DNA of 49,698 nucleotides from DATLGB01 sp038258425 (GTDB lineage Bacteria > Actinomycetota > Thermoleophilia > Solirubrobacterales > Solirubrobacteraceae). The DNA lies in the NCBI GenBank assembly GCA_038258425.1, contig JBBSPV010000029.1, positions 1 through 49,698 of the forward strand, given 5' to 3'. Of this stretch, positions 24,193 to 31,755 are shown piece after piece (within the stretch, counting starts at the first letter, position 1; every line of letters starts with the position of its first letter). The notes under the pieces were generated by a model. The model saw only the letters and a list, made by a program, of their open reading frames with translations. It was not told the DNA's origin and ran no database searches. The translations under genes and the position numbers were made by a program.

Positions 24193-24930
24193 TCAGGCCT
24201 CGCGCAGCTCGGCCGCCGCCCGTTCGGGCGCGAGGGCCCCGACCGGGACGCCCGTGGCGAGCTCGAAGGCACCGGCCGACGGGCGCGGGAGGACGTCGAG
24301 GCGCCAGCAGAACGCGCTCGCCCCCTGCGGGGCCGTGCGCAGCCAGAGCTTCGGCGCCGGGCCGTCGCCGAGCACCTGGGAGAGGCGGCGCAGCGCCGTG
24401 TGGAGCATCCCGGCCCCGAGCGGGCCGTCCGCCTCGAAGCGGGGGACGGGTCGCCGCGGCACGACGAGCAGCTGGTAGGCGGCCCGGGCCGCGAACGCCG
24501 TCAGCAGGACGGCCTCGTCGTCGTAGGCGACGACGCGCTCGCGGCGGCGCACCTCCTCCTGGACGAGGTCGCCGAGCAGGTTGCCGCCCATGGTGCGGGC
24601 GGCGTAGGCGCCGAAGCGCTCGCGTTCGCGGGCGATGGCGGCCGGAACGAAGTCCAGCGCGTGCAGGGTCGCGCCCCGGCCGTCGCCCGCGGTGACCTGC
24701 ACGCAGGCCGCGCCGCGGCCGGTGTGCGCGGCGATCCGCTCCCGCCAGCCCGTCATGGCCGCGACGAGGCCGGGGGCGTCGAGGTCGCCGAGCGCCGTCT
24801 CCCCGAGCTGCTCGCGCACGGCGCCGTCGGCCCGTACGCCGAAGAGGTCGGGCAGCGCCTCGGCCCCGGGCGGCGCCTCGGCGTCGACCAGCGCCTGCAG
24901 CCCGGTCAGCGGGTCCGTGCGCACCTCCAT
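24193..24930 (-). CDS. GalT/HIT-fold protein with degenerate active site
   Basis: A 245-residue protein resembling the C-terminal half of galactose-1-phosphate uridylyltransferases and related actinobacterial HIT-fold proteins. The recognisable order is: a T-L-H-A-L-D-F-V-P segment, then N-L-L-G-D-L-V-Q-E-E, V-V-A-Y-D-D-E-A-V-L-L-T-A-F-A-A-R, L-L-V-V-P-R-R-P, an L-R-T-A-P segment, C-W-R-L-D-V-L-P-R and a late A-F-E-L-A-T-G-V. In active members the place just before L-x-A-L-x-F-V-P holds HxHxQ and the later segment holds CxxC. Here they read G-R-G-A-T and N-L-L-G, so both the catalytic His and the metal-binding Cys pair are lost. Its start overlaps the upstream stop by one base (TGATG). The role is unknown. 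Confidence 0.65.
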   Translation of the reverse strand: MEVRTDPLTGLQALVDAEAPPGAEALPDLFGVRADGAVREQLGETALGDLDAPGLVAAMTGWRERIAAHTGRGAACVQVTAGDGRGATLHALDFVPAAIARERERFGAYAARTMGGNLLGDLVQEEVRRRERVVAYDDEAVLLTAFAARAAYQLLVVPRRPVPRFEADGPLGAGMLHTALRRLSQVLGDGPAPKLWLRTAPQGASAFCWRLDVLPRPSAGAFELATGVPVGALAPERAAAELREA

Positions 24931-25514
24931 CAGCCGAGGTAGCGGTCGATGTCGGCGTCGAGCTCCGCGGTGCTCGCGTAGCCGCCCTGGCGGGCGAACG
25001 CCGTGCGGCCGCGCCGGTCGAGGAAGACCGTGGCCGGGACGCTCTGGCCCAGGCCGAGGCTGCGGGCGATCGGGGCGCCCTTGGGGTCGAGGTAGGACGG
25101 GTAGGGAACCGGGGTCTCGCGCAGGAAGCGCGTGGCCGGGCCGCGCGCGTCCTGGGTGTCGACGCCGAGGAAGGCGACCTCGCGGCCGTGCGCGGTGCCC
25201 GCGCGCTGGAACATCGGGTACTCGTGGCGGCACGGCCCGCACCAGGAGGCCCAGACGTTGACCACCACGGGGTGGCCGCGCAGCTCGGCCAGGCGCCGGC
25301 GGAACGCCGTCCGGCCACCCTCGAGCACGTCGGCCGACTGGGCGTGCAGGGCGGCCAGCGGCGCCGGCGCGCCCTTCAGGCGCTGCAGGGACGTCTGGAG
25401 GTCGAAGGGCGCGGCCTTGGCCTCGCGCTCGGACGGACCGCCCGCCTGGCCGAGGCCGACGACGACCGCCACGACCAGCAGGGCGGCGAGCCCCAGCCCC
25501 AGCACACGACGCAT
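24930..25514 (-). CDS. TlpA-like membrane-anchored thiol-disulfide protein
   Basis: A 194-residue thioredoxin-fold protein. An N-terminal membrane anchor or uncleaved signal (about 5-22) places the domain outside the membrane. The redox site is W-A-S-W-C-G-P-C near 89-96. The cis-Pro loop appears as S-V-P-A-T-V-F-L-D, which fits the TlpA/ResA/CcmG group. A TAGCCT hexamer ends 7 nt before the ATG, suggesting leaderless transcription. Genes for GalT-like and Dtd follow without gaps. It may reduce apocytochrome c for the Ccm proteins encoded 10 kb away, but that link is inference; ResA-like oxidoreductases serve many exported proteins. Confidence 0.88.
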   Translation of the reverse strand: MRRVLGLGLAALLVVAVVVGLGQAGGPSEREAKAAPFDLQTSLQRLKGAPAPLAALHAQSADVLEGGRTAFRRRLAELRGHPVVVNVWASWCGPCRHEYPMFQRAGTAHGREVAFLGVDTQDARGPATRFLRETPVPYPSYLDPKGAPIARSLGLGQSVPATVFLDRRGRTAFARQGGYASTAELDADIDRYLG

Positions 25515-25521
25515 ACCGGCC

Positions 25522-25527
25522 AGGCTA
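25522..25527 (-). promoter_or_regulatory. Predicted -10 hexamer TAGCCT for leaderless TlpA-like gene
   Basis: It ends 7 nt before ATG 25514 on the minus strand, with no ribosome-binding site between. It is identical in sequence and spacing to the element at 23759-23764. Confidence 0.55.
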
Positions 25528-25671
25528 GATGGTCGCGGCCGCGGGTCCGCTGCCGGATCTGCTTCAATGGAGGTCGCTCGCAGGCCACCGGCCGGGACCG
25601 GCCGGACGTGATCCGCGTGCCGGGCCGAAGCGCCGCGAGCCCCGACGTCGTCCCGCCACGAGAGGTGGCCG
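25528..25671 (+). other. 5' leader of the helicase gene
   Basis: This gap between the divergent TlpA-like and helicase genes contains a perfect CCGGCC-GGGACC-GGCCGG hairpin (25588-25605). A strong Shine-Dalgarno region AGAGGTGG (25661-25668) follows before GTG 25672. Unlike most first genes here, the helicase thus seems to have a structured leader. Confidence 0.5.
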
Positions 25672-28542
25672 GTGCGGCGTTCCCTGCTGAACGACTTGCG
25701 AGCCGCCATGGCTGACCCATCCGCAGTGGCCGAGAAGGCCACGTCCCCACCGACGTCTGCAGACCTCCAGCGCGTCCAAGACGCCACGCGCGAGCCCTTC
25801 GTGCTCGCCGGGGAGTCCGTCGGCGTCGCCCTGGCGCCGGGCGGGGCGCGCCGGGCCGCCTTCGACGCGGCCCTGGCCGAGCTCGGCTCCGGCGCCGCGA
25901 TCCCGTCGCCCGAGTGGCGGCGGACGTGGTCGCTGCTGCTGGGGCTCGAGCGCCTGCTCTCGGAGCAGGAGCCGAAGCTCGTGGACGGCACCCTGCTGTC
26001 CGCCCACCAGGTCGACGCCCTCTCGGGCACCCTGACCGCGCTGCTCGCCGAGGCGCAGCGCACGGGCGGCGCCGGTGCGGTCGTCGCCCCTCCGGTGGAC
26101 GAGGCCGAGCTCCCGGTCACCGAGGAGCCGATCGAGGGCGACGAGGACGAGCCCGACGAGGAAGAGCCCCAGGACTGGCTCGACACGACCGAAGGAGGGG
26201 ACTCGGACCAGCTCGCGGAGCAGCCCGAGGACCCCAACGCGGGCAAGCGCTTCTGGTTCGAGCACGCCACGGGAGCCGGCAAGACCGTCGCCGCCCTCGG
26301 CTTCGTCGAGGCGTCCCGTACCGGGGGCGTCCTCATCCTCACCCACCGCCGCAACCTCGTCGACCAGTTCCTCGGCGAGCTGCGCGACCGGGGATACAAG
26401 GACCGCATCCGCGGCGCGCTGCTGCGCGGCGAGGACGGCTACTCCGTCAAGCACGGCGGCCCGGTGACCGTCGAGACCTACCAGTGGTTCGTCCGCAACG
26501 CGGGCAACATCTCCGGCGCCTACTCCGTCGTCATCTGCGACGAGGCCCACACGGCCCTGGGGGACAAGACCTCGGCCGCGATCCGCCGCTGGGCCGAGCC
26601 GATCTTCGTCGGCATGACCGCCACGGGCGCCCTGATCGCCCGGCACGTCACGGACCTCTTCCCGACGCAGACCTCGCGCTTCGACCTCGCCCAGGCCGCC
26701 CGCCGCGGGGTCATCGCGCCGCTGCGCTGCGTCCGCATCCCGCCCGGCACGGGGGTGCGCAACATCGCCAAGGTGCCGCTGCGCAAGGGCGACGTCGACG
26801 TCGAGTTCGACCAGGAGATGCTCGCCGAGCTGCTCGACCAGCTGCCGTTCAACCTCGCGATCGCCGACCTCTACAAGACCCGCTTCAACGGCGTCCCGGG
26901 CGTCGTCTACGCCGCGGGGGTCCGGCACGCCTACAACGTCGCCGCTGCGTTCCGCGAGCTCGGCATGAAGGCCCAGGCCGTGTCGGGCGAGACGCCCAAG
27001 CGCGAGCTGGCCGAGATCCTCGCGAACTACGAGCGCGGCGAGATCGACGTGCTCGTCAACGCGCAGCTGCTGGCGGAGGGCTGGAACTCGCCGCGCGCGA
27101 CGGTCTGCATGCACCTCGCGCCCACCGCGTCCAAGCGCATCTACCAGCAGCGGGTCGGCCGCGTCACGCGCCGGCACCCGGGCAAGGAGGCGGGCATCGT
27201 CGTCGACTTCGTCCATCCGGCGACCAAGCACGACGATCCCGTGGTGACCCTGCACTCGCTGCTCGGGCGCGACGTCTACCGCGGCGGGGCCATCGTCGTC
27301 GGCCCGGTCCGGCGCGGCCGCGGTCGCCGGCTGCGGGTCGAGCGCCGCGTGCTCCCGGTCGGGGCGGACGAGAACCGGCGGATCGAGGTCTTCGAGCGCG
27401 AGCTGTGGCGGATCGCCGTCGAGCACCTCGACTACGGCGAGCAGATCCAGTGGGCCGCGCTGGCCGGCGCGCGCGTCGCGCCGACGAACTGGCGCCGGGC
27501 CCGGGCGATGCTGCACTTCGATGTCTCCGGCGAGCTCAAGCGGACCTACCTGCTCACCGCGCTGCAGCGCAACAAGAACCCCCAGCTGCGGGTGCGGGCG
27601 CTGCAGGAGATCGCCCAGGCCCGCGACGACGAGGCCTTCGACGAGGCCGTCGAGGTCATCGGGAACTGGCCGCGCGACGAGAAGCGCGAGGGCGTGAAGA
27701 TCCTTCTGCTCGCGCTGGCGGAGCGCAAGCTCGGCCGCCGCGACCAGGCGAACAACTGGATCTGGCGCTGCGCGGAGTACACGCGCGAGCTCCACGAGGA
27801 GTACGCCGTCCAGCGCTGGCCGGAGACCAAGCGGCTGCTCGGCCTGCTCGTGAACTCCAGCGGGGCGGCCCACGCGCGCAACGCCCGCCGGCTCGTGCAG
27901 GCGTCGCGGACCCAGGACCGCCGGCTCGCGGCCGCGCTGCTGGCGGCGGCGCTGCCGCACACCGCCGAGGCCGGCGAGGTCATCAACGGCGCGCGCATGC
28001 GGATGTCGCGCAAGCCCGGCGCGCTGGCCCGCGAGCTGCTGCGCAACCTGCCCAAGGGCGGCAAGGGCAAGCGACGGCGAAAGAAGAAGGCGGGCGGGGC
28101 CGGGGGCGAGGCGACCCAGGTCGAGCCGACCGCCGTGACGGCGGGCGCGGCTGAAGCCTCGCCGGCCGCCGAGCCGGTCGACGGCGTCCTCGTCAACGCC
28201 GACCCCGACCGCGAGGCATCCTCCGTCCCCGCGGAGGAGGACGGCGACCGCAGCCGCTCGCGCTCAGGCCGCCGCCGGTCGCGCCGCCGGCCGGCCGCGA
28301 AGGCGTCGGCGGGGGCCGCCGAGCCGCAGTCGAGCGGTGGTCGCCCTGGCGACCGGGACGCGACTGACGCTCCGGGCGCCGCCGAGCCGCAGTCGAGCGG
28401 TGGTCGCCCTGGCGACCAGGATGCGACTGACGCTCCGGCGGACGCCAAGCCCGCGAAGCGCCCGCCGCGCAAGCGCGCGTCCCGCCGCAAGCCGGCCGCG
28501 AAGCCCGAGCCCGACGGCGCGCCGGAGGCCGAGGCGGCCTGA
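25672..28542 (+). CDS. SF2 DEAD/DEAH-box helicase with basic repeat-containing C-terminal tail
   Basis: A 956-residue protein. Residues 1-170 are a family-specific N-terminal region ending in an acidic stretch (E-D-E-P-D-E-E-E). The RecA-like helicase core follows: Walker A A-T-G-A-G-K-T near 200, motif Ia T-H-R-R-N-L, motif II D-E-A-H near 290, motif III T-A-T, and motif VI Q-R-V-G-R-V-T-R-R near 495. Residues about 540-780 form helical repeats. From about 795 the protein is a Lys/Arg/Ala/Pro-rich low-complexity tail, like those of RNase E-type RNA-binding proteins, and it includes two near-identical 21-residue repeats. I chose GTG 25672 because of the AGAGGTGG upstream; ATG 25708 (12 codons later) has no ribosome-binding site. 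Target (RNA or DNA) is unclear. Confidence 0.88.
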   Translation: MRRSLLNDLRAAMADPSAVAEKATSPPTSADLQRVQDATREPFVLAGESVGVALAPGGARRAAFDAALAELGSGAAIPSPEWRRTWSLLLGLERLLSEQEPKLVDGTLLSAHQVDALSGTLTALLAEAQRTGGAGAVVAPPVDEAELPVTEEPIEGDEDEPDEEEPQDWLDTTEGGDSDQLAEQPEDPNAGKRFWFEHATGAGKTVAALGFVEASRTGGVLILTHRRNLVDQFLGELRDRGYKDRIRGALLRGEDGYSVKHGGPVTVETYQWFVRNAGNISGAYSVVICDEAHTALGDKTSAAIRRWAEPIFVGMTATGALIARHVTDLFPTQTSRFDLAQAARRGVIAPLRCVRIPPGTGVRNIAKVPLRKGDVDVEFDQEMLAELLDQLPFNLAIADLYKTRFNGVPGVVYAAGVRHAYNVAAAFRELGMKAQAVSGETPKRELAEILANYERGEIDVLVNAQLLAEGWNSPRATVCMHLAPTASKRIYQQRVGRVTRRHPGKEAGIVVDFVHPATKHDDPVVTLHSLLGRDVYRGGAIVVGPVRRGRGRRLRVERRVLPVGADENRRIEVFERELWRIAVEHLDYGEQIQWAALAGARVAPTNWRRARAMLHFDVSGELKRTYLLTALQRNKNPQLRVRALQEIAQARDDEAFDEAVEVIGNWPRDEKREGVKILLLALAERKLGRRDQANNWIWRCAEYTRELHEEYAVQRWPETKRLLGLLVNSSGAAHARNARRLVQASRTQDRRLAAALLAAALPHTAEAGEVINGARMRMSRKPGALARELLRNLPKGGKGKRRRKKKAGGAGGEATQVEPTAVTAGAAEASPAAEPVDGVLVNADPDREASSVPAEEDGDRSRSRSGRRRSRRRPAAKASAGAAEPQSSGGRPGDRDATDAPGAAEPQSSGGRPGDQDATDAPADAKPAKRPPRKRASRRKPAAKPEPDGAPEAEAA
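28315..28440 (+). repeat. In-frame 63-bp tandem repeat in the helicase tail (2 copies)
   Basis: Units at 28315-28377 and 28378-28440 differ at only a few positions. Each encodes 21 residues beginning A-A-E-P-Q-S-S-G-G-R-P-G-D. Each unit carries the palindrome GGTCGCC-CT-GGCGACC. The nucleotide identity, including third positions, points to recent duplication. Confidence 0.85.
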
Positions 28543-28588
28543 GCGCCGGCGGCCGGCCGGCGGCCCCGCGGCGCAGACCCGCCGCCGG

Positions 28589-28870
28589 CTAGAGCCCGGC
28601 CTGGTCCTGCCGGGGCGTGTCGTCGCCGGCGCCCGCGCCGCCCGTGCGCTGGTCGAGCGCAGCGTCACGCGCGTCCGGACCGTCGCGCCGCAGGGGCTCG
28701 CCCTCGACATCGCCGGCCTCCACGCGCACCTCGCGCCCGCCGTCGCCGGCGTGGCCGCGCGCCGCGACCTCGGCGAGCTCGCGGGTCTCGTACTCCCCGA
28801 CGGGCATGGCCTCGGGGTCCTCGAAGACGGCCCAGCGCTGGCCGTGCGGGCGGACGACGATCGGCTCCAT
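28589..28870 (-). CDS. Small DUF2188-like protein
   Basis: A 93-residue protein. The first half (I-V-V-R-P-H-G-Q-R-W-A-V-F, then an Asp/Glu-rich turn and the helix T-R-E-L-A-E-V-A-A-R-G-H-A) resembles the DUF2188 fold: a beta hairpin with W-x-V followed by a helix ending in A-R/A-x-x-A. The C-terminal 45 residues are charged and probably disordered. ATG 28870 is 47 bp after the birA stop, so it may be the last gene of that minus-strand operon or have its own promoter. Function of the family is unknown. Confidence 0.6.
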   Translation of the reverse strand: MEPIVVRPHGQRWAVFEDPEAMPVGEYETRELAEVAARGHAGDGGREVRVEAGDVEGEPLRRDGPDARDAALDQRTGGAGAGDDTPRQDQAGL

Positions 28871-28917
28871 GTCCGCTGCGTACCCGGGAAGCCGCGGCGG
28901 GACCCGCCGGCCTGCGG

Positions 28918-29601
28918 CTACTGGCCCGCCGGGGCCAGATGGACCTCGCCGGCGTCGAGCGCGACCGTGGCGCCGTCGTCGACGGCCACGAGCAGGCGCC
29001 CGGCCGCGTCGATGCCCGCGCCCGTGCCGGCGCCCCCCTCCCAGCGGACGGGGCGCCCGCGCAGCGCGTCGCGCTCGCGCAACGCGGCCACGGTGGCCGG
29101 GGCCGGCTCGGCCAGGCGCGGAGCGAGGGCGGCGAGCAGCTCGCCGAGCACGGTCTCGAACGCCACGGGCCCGCGCCCGAGCGTGCCGGCGCCGGCGGGC
29201 CGCGCCGCCGGGCCGGCCGCGACGTTGACGCCGACGCCGAGCACCGCCCAGCCCGCCTGCGGGCGGCCCTCGACGAGGACGCCCGCGACCTTGGCTCCCT
29301 CCACCAGCACGTCGTTGGGCCACTTCACGCGTGCGGCCGCACCCGCGACGTCGGCGACGGCGAGCCCGGCGCGCAGGGACAGCAGCGCGTCGAAGCGACG
29401 CAGCACGAGCGAGGCGGCGAGGGCCCCGACGGGTGGCGTGGCCCAGGTCCGGCCCTGGCGCCCGCGGCCGGCGGTCTGCTCCCGCGCGGTCACCAGCGTG
29501 CCGTGCGGGGCGCCGGCGGCCGCGAGCTCCCGCGCACGCTCGTTCGTCGAGCCGACGCGGCGCAGGTGCAGCCGCGGCCGGCCGAGCTCCGCCGGGCTCA
29601 C
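28918..29601 (-). CDS. birA: Biotin--[acetyl-CoA-carboxylase] ligase
   Basis: It activates biotin with ATP and attaches it to the carboxyl-carrier protein of acyl-CoA carboxylases. The 227-residue protein starts directly in the catalytic domain, with no N-terminal DNA-binding domain, so it is a non-repressor type. Motifs in order: S-T-N-E near 19-22, the biotinyl-AMP loop G-R-G-R-Q-G-R-T-W, K-W-P-N-D-V-L-V, K-V-A-G-V-L-V-E and G-V-G-V-N-V. A short C-terminal SH3-like domain follows (about 185-227). GTG 29601 overlaps the ClpN gene stop by 4 bp (GTGA), so expression is coupled to the HTH/ClpN module upstream. Confidence 0.93.
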   Translation of the reverse strand: MSPAELGRPRLHLRRVGSTNERARELAAAGAPHGTLVTAREQTAGRGRQGRTWATPPVGALAASLVLRRFDALLSLRAGLAVADVAGAAARVKWPNDVLVEGAKVAGVLVEGRPQAGWAVLGVGVNVAAGPAARPAGAGTLGRGPVAFETVLGELLAALAPRLAEPAPATVAALRERDALRGRPVRWEGGAGTGAGIDAAGRLLVAVDDGATVALDAGEVHLAPAGQ

Positions 29602-30047
29602 ACCGCGGCGCGGAGCCGGTCGCGGTCCACGCCCGCGAGCTCGAGCGTGCGCGGCACCTTGCCCCCGTCGGCGGCGAGGACCCCGAGCAGCACGTGCCGC
29701 GCCTCGAGGCGACCGTCGCGCTGGCGCGTCGCCGCGCGCACCGCCCGTTCGAGCGCGGCACGCGCCGACGAGCCGAAGCGCAGGCGGCCGACGGTCGGCG
29801 CCGGAGCCGGCAGCGCGAAGGCGTGGGCGTCGATGCCGACGGCGCCCAGGCTCGCCGCCTCCTCGGCCTCGAGCGCGGCGAGCAGGGCCTCGTGGTCGAG
29901 CCCGGCGGCGGCCAGCGCCGGCGGGCCGCCGCGGGCGAGGGCCAGCAGCAGGTGCTCGGCCTCGATCGACCGCGCCCCCGCGCCGCGGGCCTCGTTCTCG
30001 GCCTGGCCCACGATCGCCCGGGCGTCCCGGGTGAAGCGCTCGAACAT
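29598..30047 (-). CDS. Stand-alone Clp N-terminal-domain protein (no ATPase)
   Basis: A 149-residue protein made of two Clp N-type repeats. The first begins M-F-E-R-F-T-R-D-A-R and has the A-R-x-I-E-A-E-H-L-L-L-A-L motif near 26-38. The second has F-G-S-S-A-R-A-A-L-E-R-A and A-R-H-V-L-L-G-V-L near 90-125. In ClpA/ClpC this domain binds substrates and adaptors, but here no AAA module follows. Its start overlaps the HTH gene stop by one base (TGATG). It could act as a ClpC-competing adaptor or as a co-regulator of the HTH protein; both are inference. Similar HTH-ClpN gene pairs occur in other Actinobacteria as far as I recall. Confidence 0.85.
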   Translation of the reverse strand: MFERFTRDARAIVGQAENEARGAGARSIEAEHLLLALARGGPPALAAAGLDHEALLAALEAEEAASLGAVGIDAHAFALPAPAPTVGRLRFGSSARAALERAVRAATRQRDGRLEARHVLLGVLAADGGKVPRTLELAGVDRDRLRAAV

Positions 30048-30256
30048 CAGTCTCCCTTCGGCTGTCGCCTGGCGTGCTTCTTGTGGACGGCCTGCCGGGT
30101 GACGCCGATCGCCTCGGCGATCTGGCTCCACGTCCAGCCCTCGGCCAGCGCCCGCGCCACCGCGTCGTCCTCGACCCGGTCCGCGAGCCGCCGCAGCGCC
30201 GCGACGGCGGCGAGCGCGTCGGCCGGGCTAGGCGGTGTGGAGGTGGCGGTGTCCAT
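30047..30256 (-). CDS. Small helix-turn-helix regulator, likely autoregulated
   Basis: A 69-residue DNA-binding protein. An N-terminal helix (A-L-A-A-V-A-A-L-R-R-L-A-D-R-V-E-D) precedes the helix-turn-helix W-S-Q-I-A-E-A-I-G-V-T-R-Q-A-V-H-K-K near 46-63, then a basic tail. I chose ATG 30256 over the upstream TTG at 30295, because the latter lies in the -35 element. With ATG 30256 the -10 hexamer TACGGT ends 10 nt before the start, so the mRNA is leaderless or nearly so. Two inverted repeats of the form TCAAC-N4-GTTG overlap the -35 and -10 regions, strongly suggesting that this protein or a relative represses its own promoter. It heads the HTH-ClpN-birA operon. Confidence 0.82.
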   Translation of the reverse strand: MDTATSTPPSPADALAAVAALRRLADRVEDDAVARALAEGWTWSQIAEAIGVTRQAVHKKHARRQPKGD

Positions 30257-30261
30257 CGCAA

Positions 30262-30305
30262 CGTCAACCGTAGTTGACGCTCGGTGGGCTGTCAACCCGA
30301 GTTGC
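30262..30305 (-). promoter_or_regulatory. Promoter with twin inverted-repeat operators for the HTH-ClpN-birA operon
   Basis: On the minus strand a perfect -35 TTGACA (30295..30290) and a -10 TACGGT (30272..30267) are 17 nt apart. Inverted repeat 1 (30262-30279) is CGTCAAC-CGTA-GTTGACG. Inverted repeat 2 (about 30291-30304) is TCAAC-CCGA-GTTG. They cover the -10 and -35 respectively. This is the clearest consensus promoter in the window. Confidence 0.8.
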
Positions 30306-31755
30306 GCACCAGCGCCTCGACCAGGCCGTCGGGCGTGTGGGGCTCGGCCTCGACGTCCGGCTCCCGGCCGTGCGCGCGCAGCTCGGCGCTCGTGGCCGGG
30401 CCGATGGACGCGAGCCGCGGCCCGGTCGGGATGGAGCCGCCGCAGGCGTCGGCCAGGAAGCGCACGGTCGAGGCGGACGTGAAGGTGATCCAGTCCGCGG
30501 CGCCCGCGGCGGCGAGCGTGTCGGCGTCCAGCGGCTCGGCGAGCGTCTCATAGAGCGCCACGACCTCCGCGGCCGCCCCCCGGGCCCGCAGGCCGTCGGG
30601 CAGCGTGTCGCGCCCCTCACGGGCCCGGAGGATCAGCGCGGAGGCGACGGGGACGCCCTCCAGCGCCTCGAGCAGGCCCTCGGCGACGGGCCGCTCCGGC
30701 ATGACGTCGGCGACGATGCCGTGCTCGCGTAGCGCGCGGGCGGTGCCCGGCCCGATGGCGGCGATCCGGTGCCCGGCGAGCTCGCGCGCGTCCCGGCCGT
30801 CGCGCTCGAGCGCGGTGAACAGCTCGTGGGCGCCGTTGGGGGAGGTGATCACGAGCAGGTCGTGGCCGGCGAGGGGCGGCAGCGACGCGTCGAGCGAGCG
30901 GGTGCGGATGGCGGGGGCCTCGACGACGGCGGCGCCGAGCTCCCGCAGCCGGCCGGCCGTCGGGGAGGCCTGGGCGCGCGCGCGGGTGACGGCCACCGAG
31001 ACGCCGTGCAGCGGCCGCGCCTCGAGCCACCCGAGGCGCTCGTGCAGCCCGGCGACGGGCCCGACGACGGTGACCGCCGGCGCCCGGACGCCGGCTGCGG
31101 CGGCGAGCTCGGCGATCGTCTGCAGCGTGCCGGCCGTCGTCCGCTGGTCCGGCAGCGTCCCGCGCTCGACGACCGCCACCGGCTCCTGGGGCGAGCGCCC
31201 GCCGGCCATGAGCTGCTCGGCGATGCGCGGCAGCGCGCGGACGCCCATGTAGAACACGAGCGTGCCGGGGAAGGCCGCGAGCGCGGGCCAGTCGAGGCGG
31301 GTCTCCGGCTTGGACGGATCCTCGTGCCCCGTGACGAAGGCCACGGCCGAGGCCAGGTCGCGCTGGGTCACCGGGACGCCGCCGTAGGCGGGCGCGGCGA
31401 TGCCGGCCGTGATGCCGGGCACGACCTCGAACGGGATCCCGGCCTCGCGCAGCAGCAGGGCCTCCTCGCCGCCGCGGCCGAAGACGAAGGGATCGCCGCC
31501 CTTCAGGCGCACGACCGCCTTCCCCGTCCGCGCGTGGGCGAGCAGCAGCTCGTTCGTCGCGGCCTGCGGCACCTGCTCGCCGCCGCCCTCCTTGCCGACG
31601 AAGACGAGCTCGGCGCCGGGCCGCGCGCCGGCCAGCGCGCCGGCGGGGATCAGCCGGTCGTAGAGGATCACGTCGGCCGTGGCGATGAGCTCGGCCGCCC
31701 GCAGGGTCAGCAGTCCGGGGTCGCCCGGCCCGGCGCCGACGAGGTAGGCGGTCAT
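30292..31755 (-). CDS. cobA-hemD: Fused uroporphyrinogen-III C-methyltransferase / uroporphyrinogen-III synthase
   Basis: A 487-residue fusion. The N-terminal part (about 1-245) is a SUMT: V-G-A-G-P-G-D-P-G-L-L-T near 5-16, D-V-I-L-Y-D-R-L, the R-L-K-G-G-D-P-F-V-F-G-R-G-G-E-E signature and V-V-P-G-I-T-A-G. It methylates uroporphyrinogen III to precorrin-2. The C-terminal part (about 248-487) is a HemD domain that cyclises hydroxymethylbilane; it has V-T-R-A-R and the I-T-F-T-S-A-S-T-V segment. Fusion in this order is common in Actinobacteria and Firmicutes. ATG 31755 overlaps the hemC stop (ATGA). The 3' end lies only 36 bp from the HTH gene start, with the HTH promoter in its last codons. 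Confidence 0.95.
   Translation of the reverse strand: MTAYLVGAGPGDPGLLTLRAAELIATADVILYDRLIPAGALAGARPGAELVFVGKEGGGEQVPQAATNELLLAHARTGKAVVRLKGGDPFVFGRGGEEALLLREAGIPFEVVPGITAGIAAPAYGGVPVTQRDLASAVAFVTGHEDPSKPETRLDWPALAAFPGTLVFYMGVRALPRIAEQLMAGGRSPQEPVAVVERGTLPDQRTTAGTLQTIAELAAAAGVRAPAVTVVGPVAGLHERLGWLEARPLHGVSVAVTRARAQASPTAGRLRELGAAVVEAPAIRTRSLDASLPPLAGHDLLVITSPNGAHELFTALERDGRDARELAGHRIAAIGPGTARALREHGIVADVMPERPVAEGLLEALEGVPVASALILRAREGRDTLPDGLRARGAAAEVVALYETLAEPLDADTLAAAGAADWITFTSASTVRFLADACGGSIPTGPRLASIGPATSAELRAHGREPDVEAEPHTPDGLVEALVRNSG

Noticed and set aside
30257..30295. TTG 30295 as start of the HTH protein
   Set aside because: It falls in the -35 TTGACA; the transcript from this promoter would begin downstream of it.
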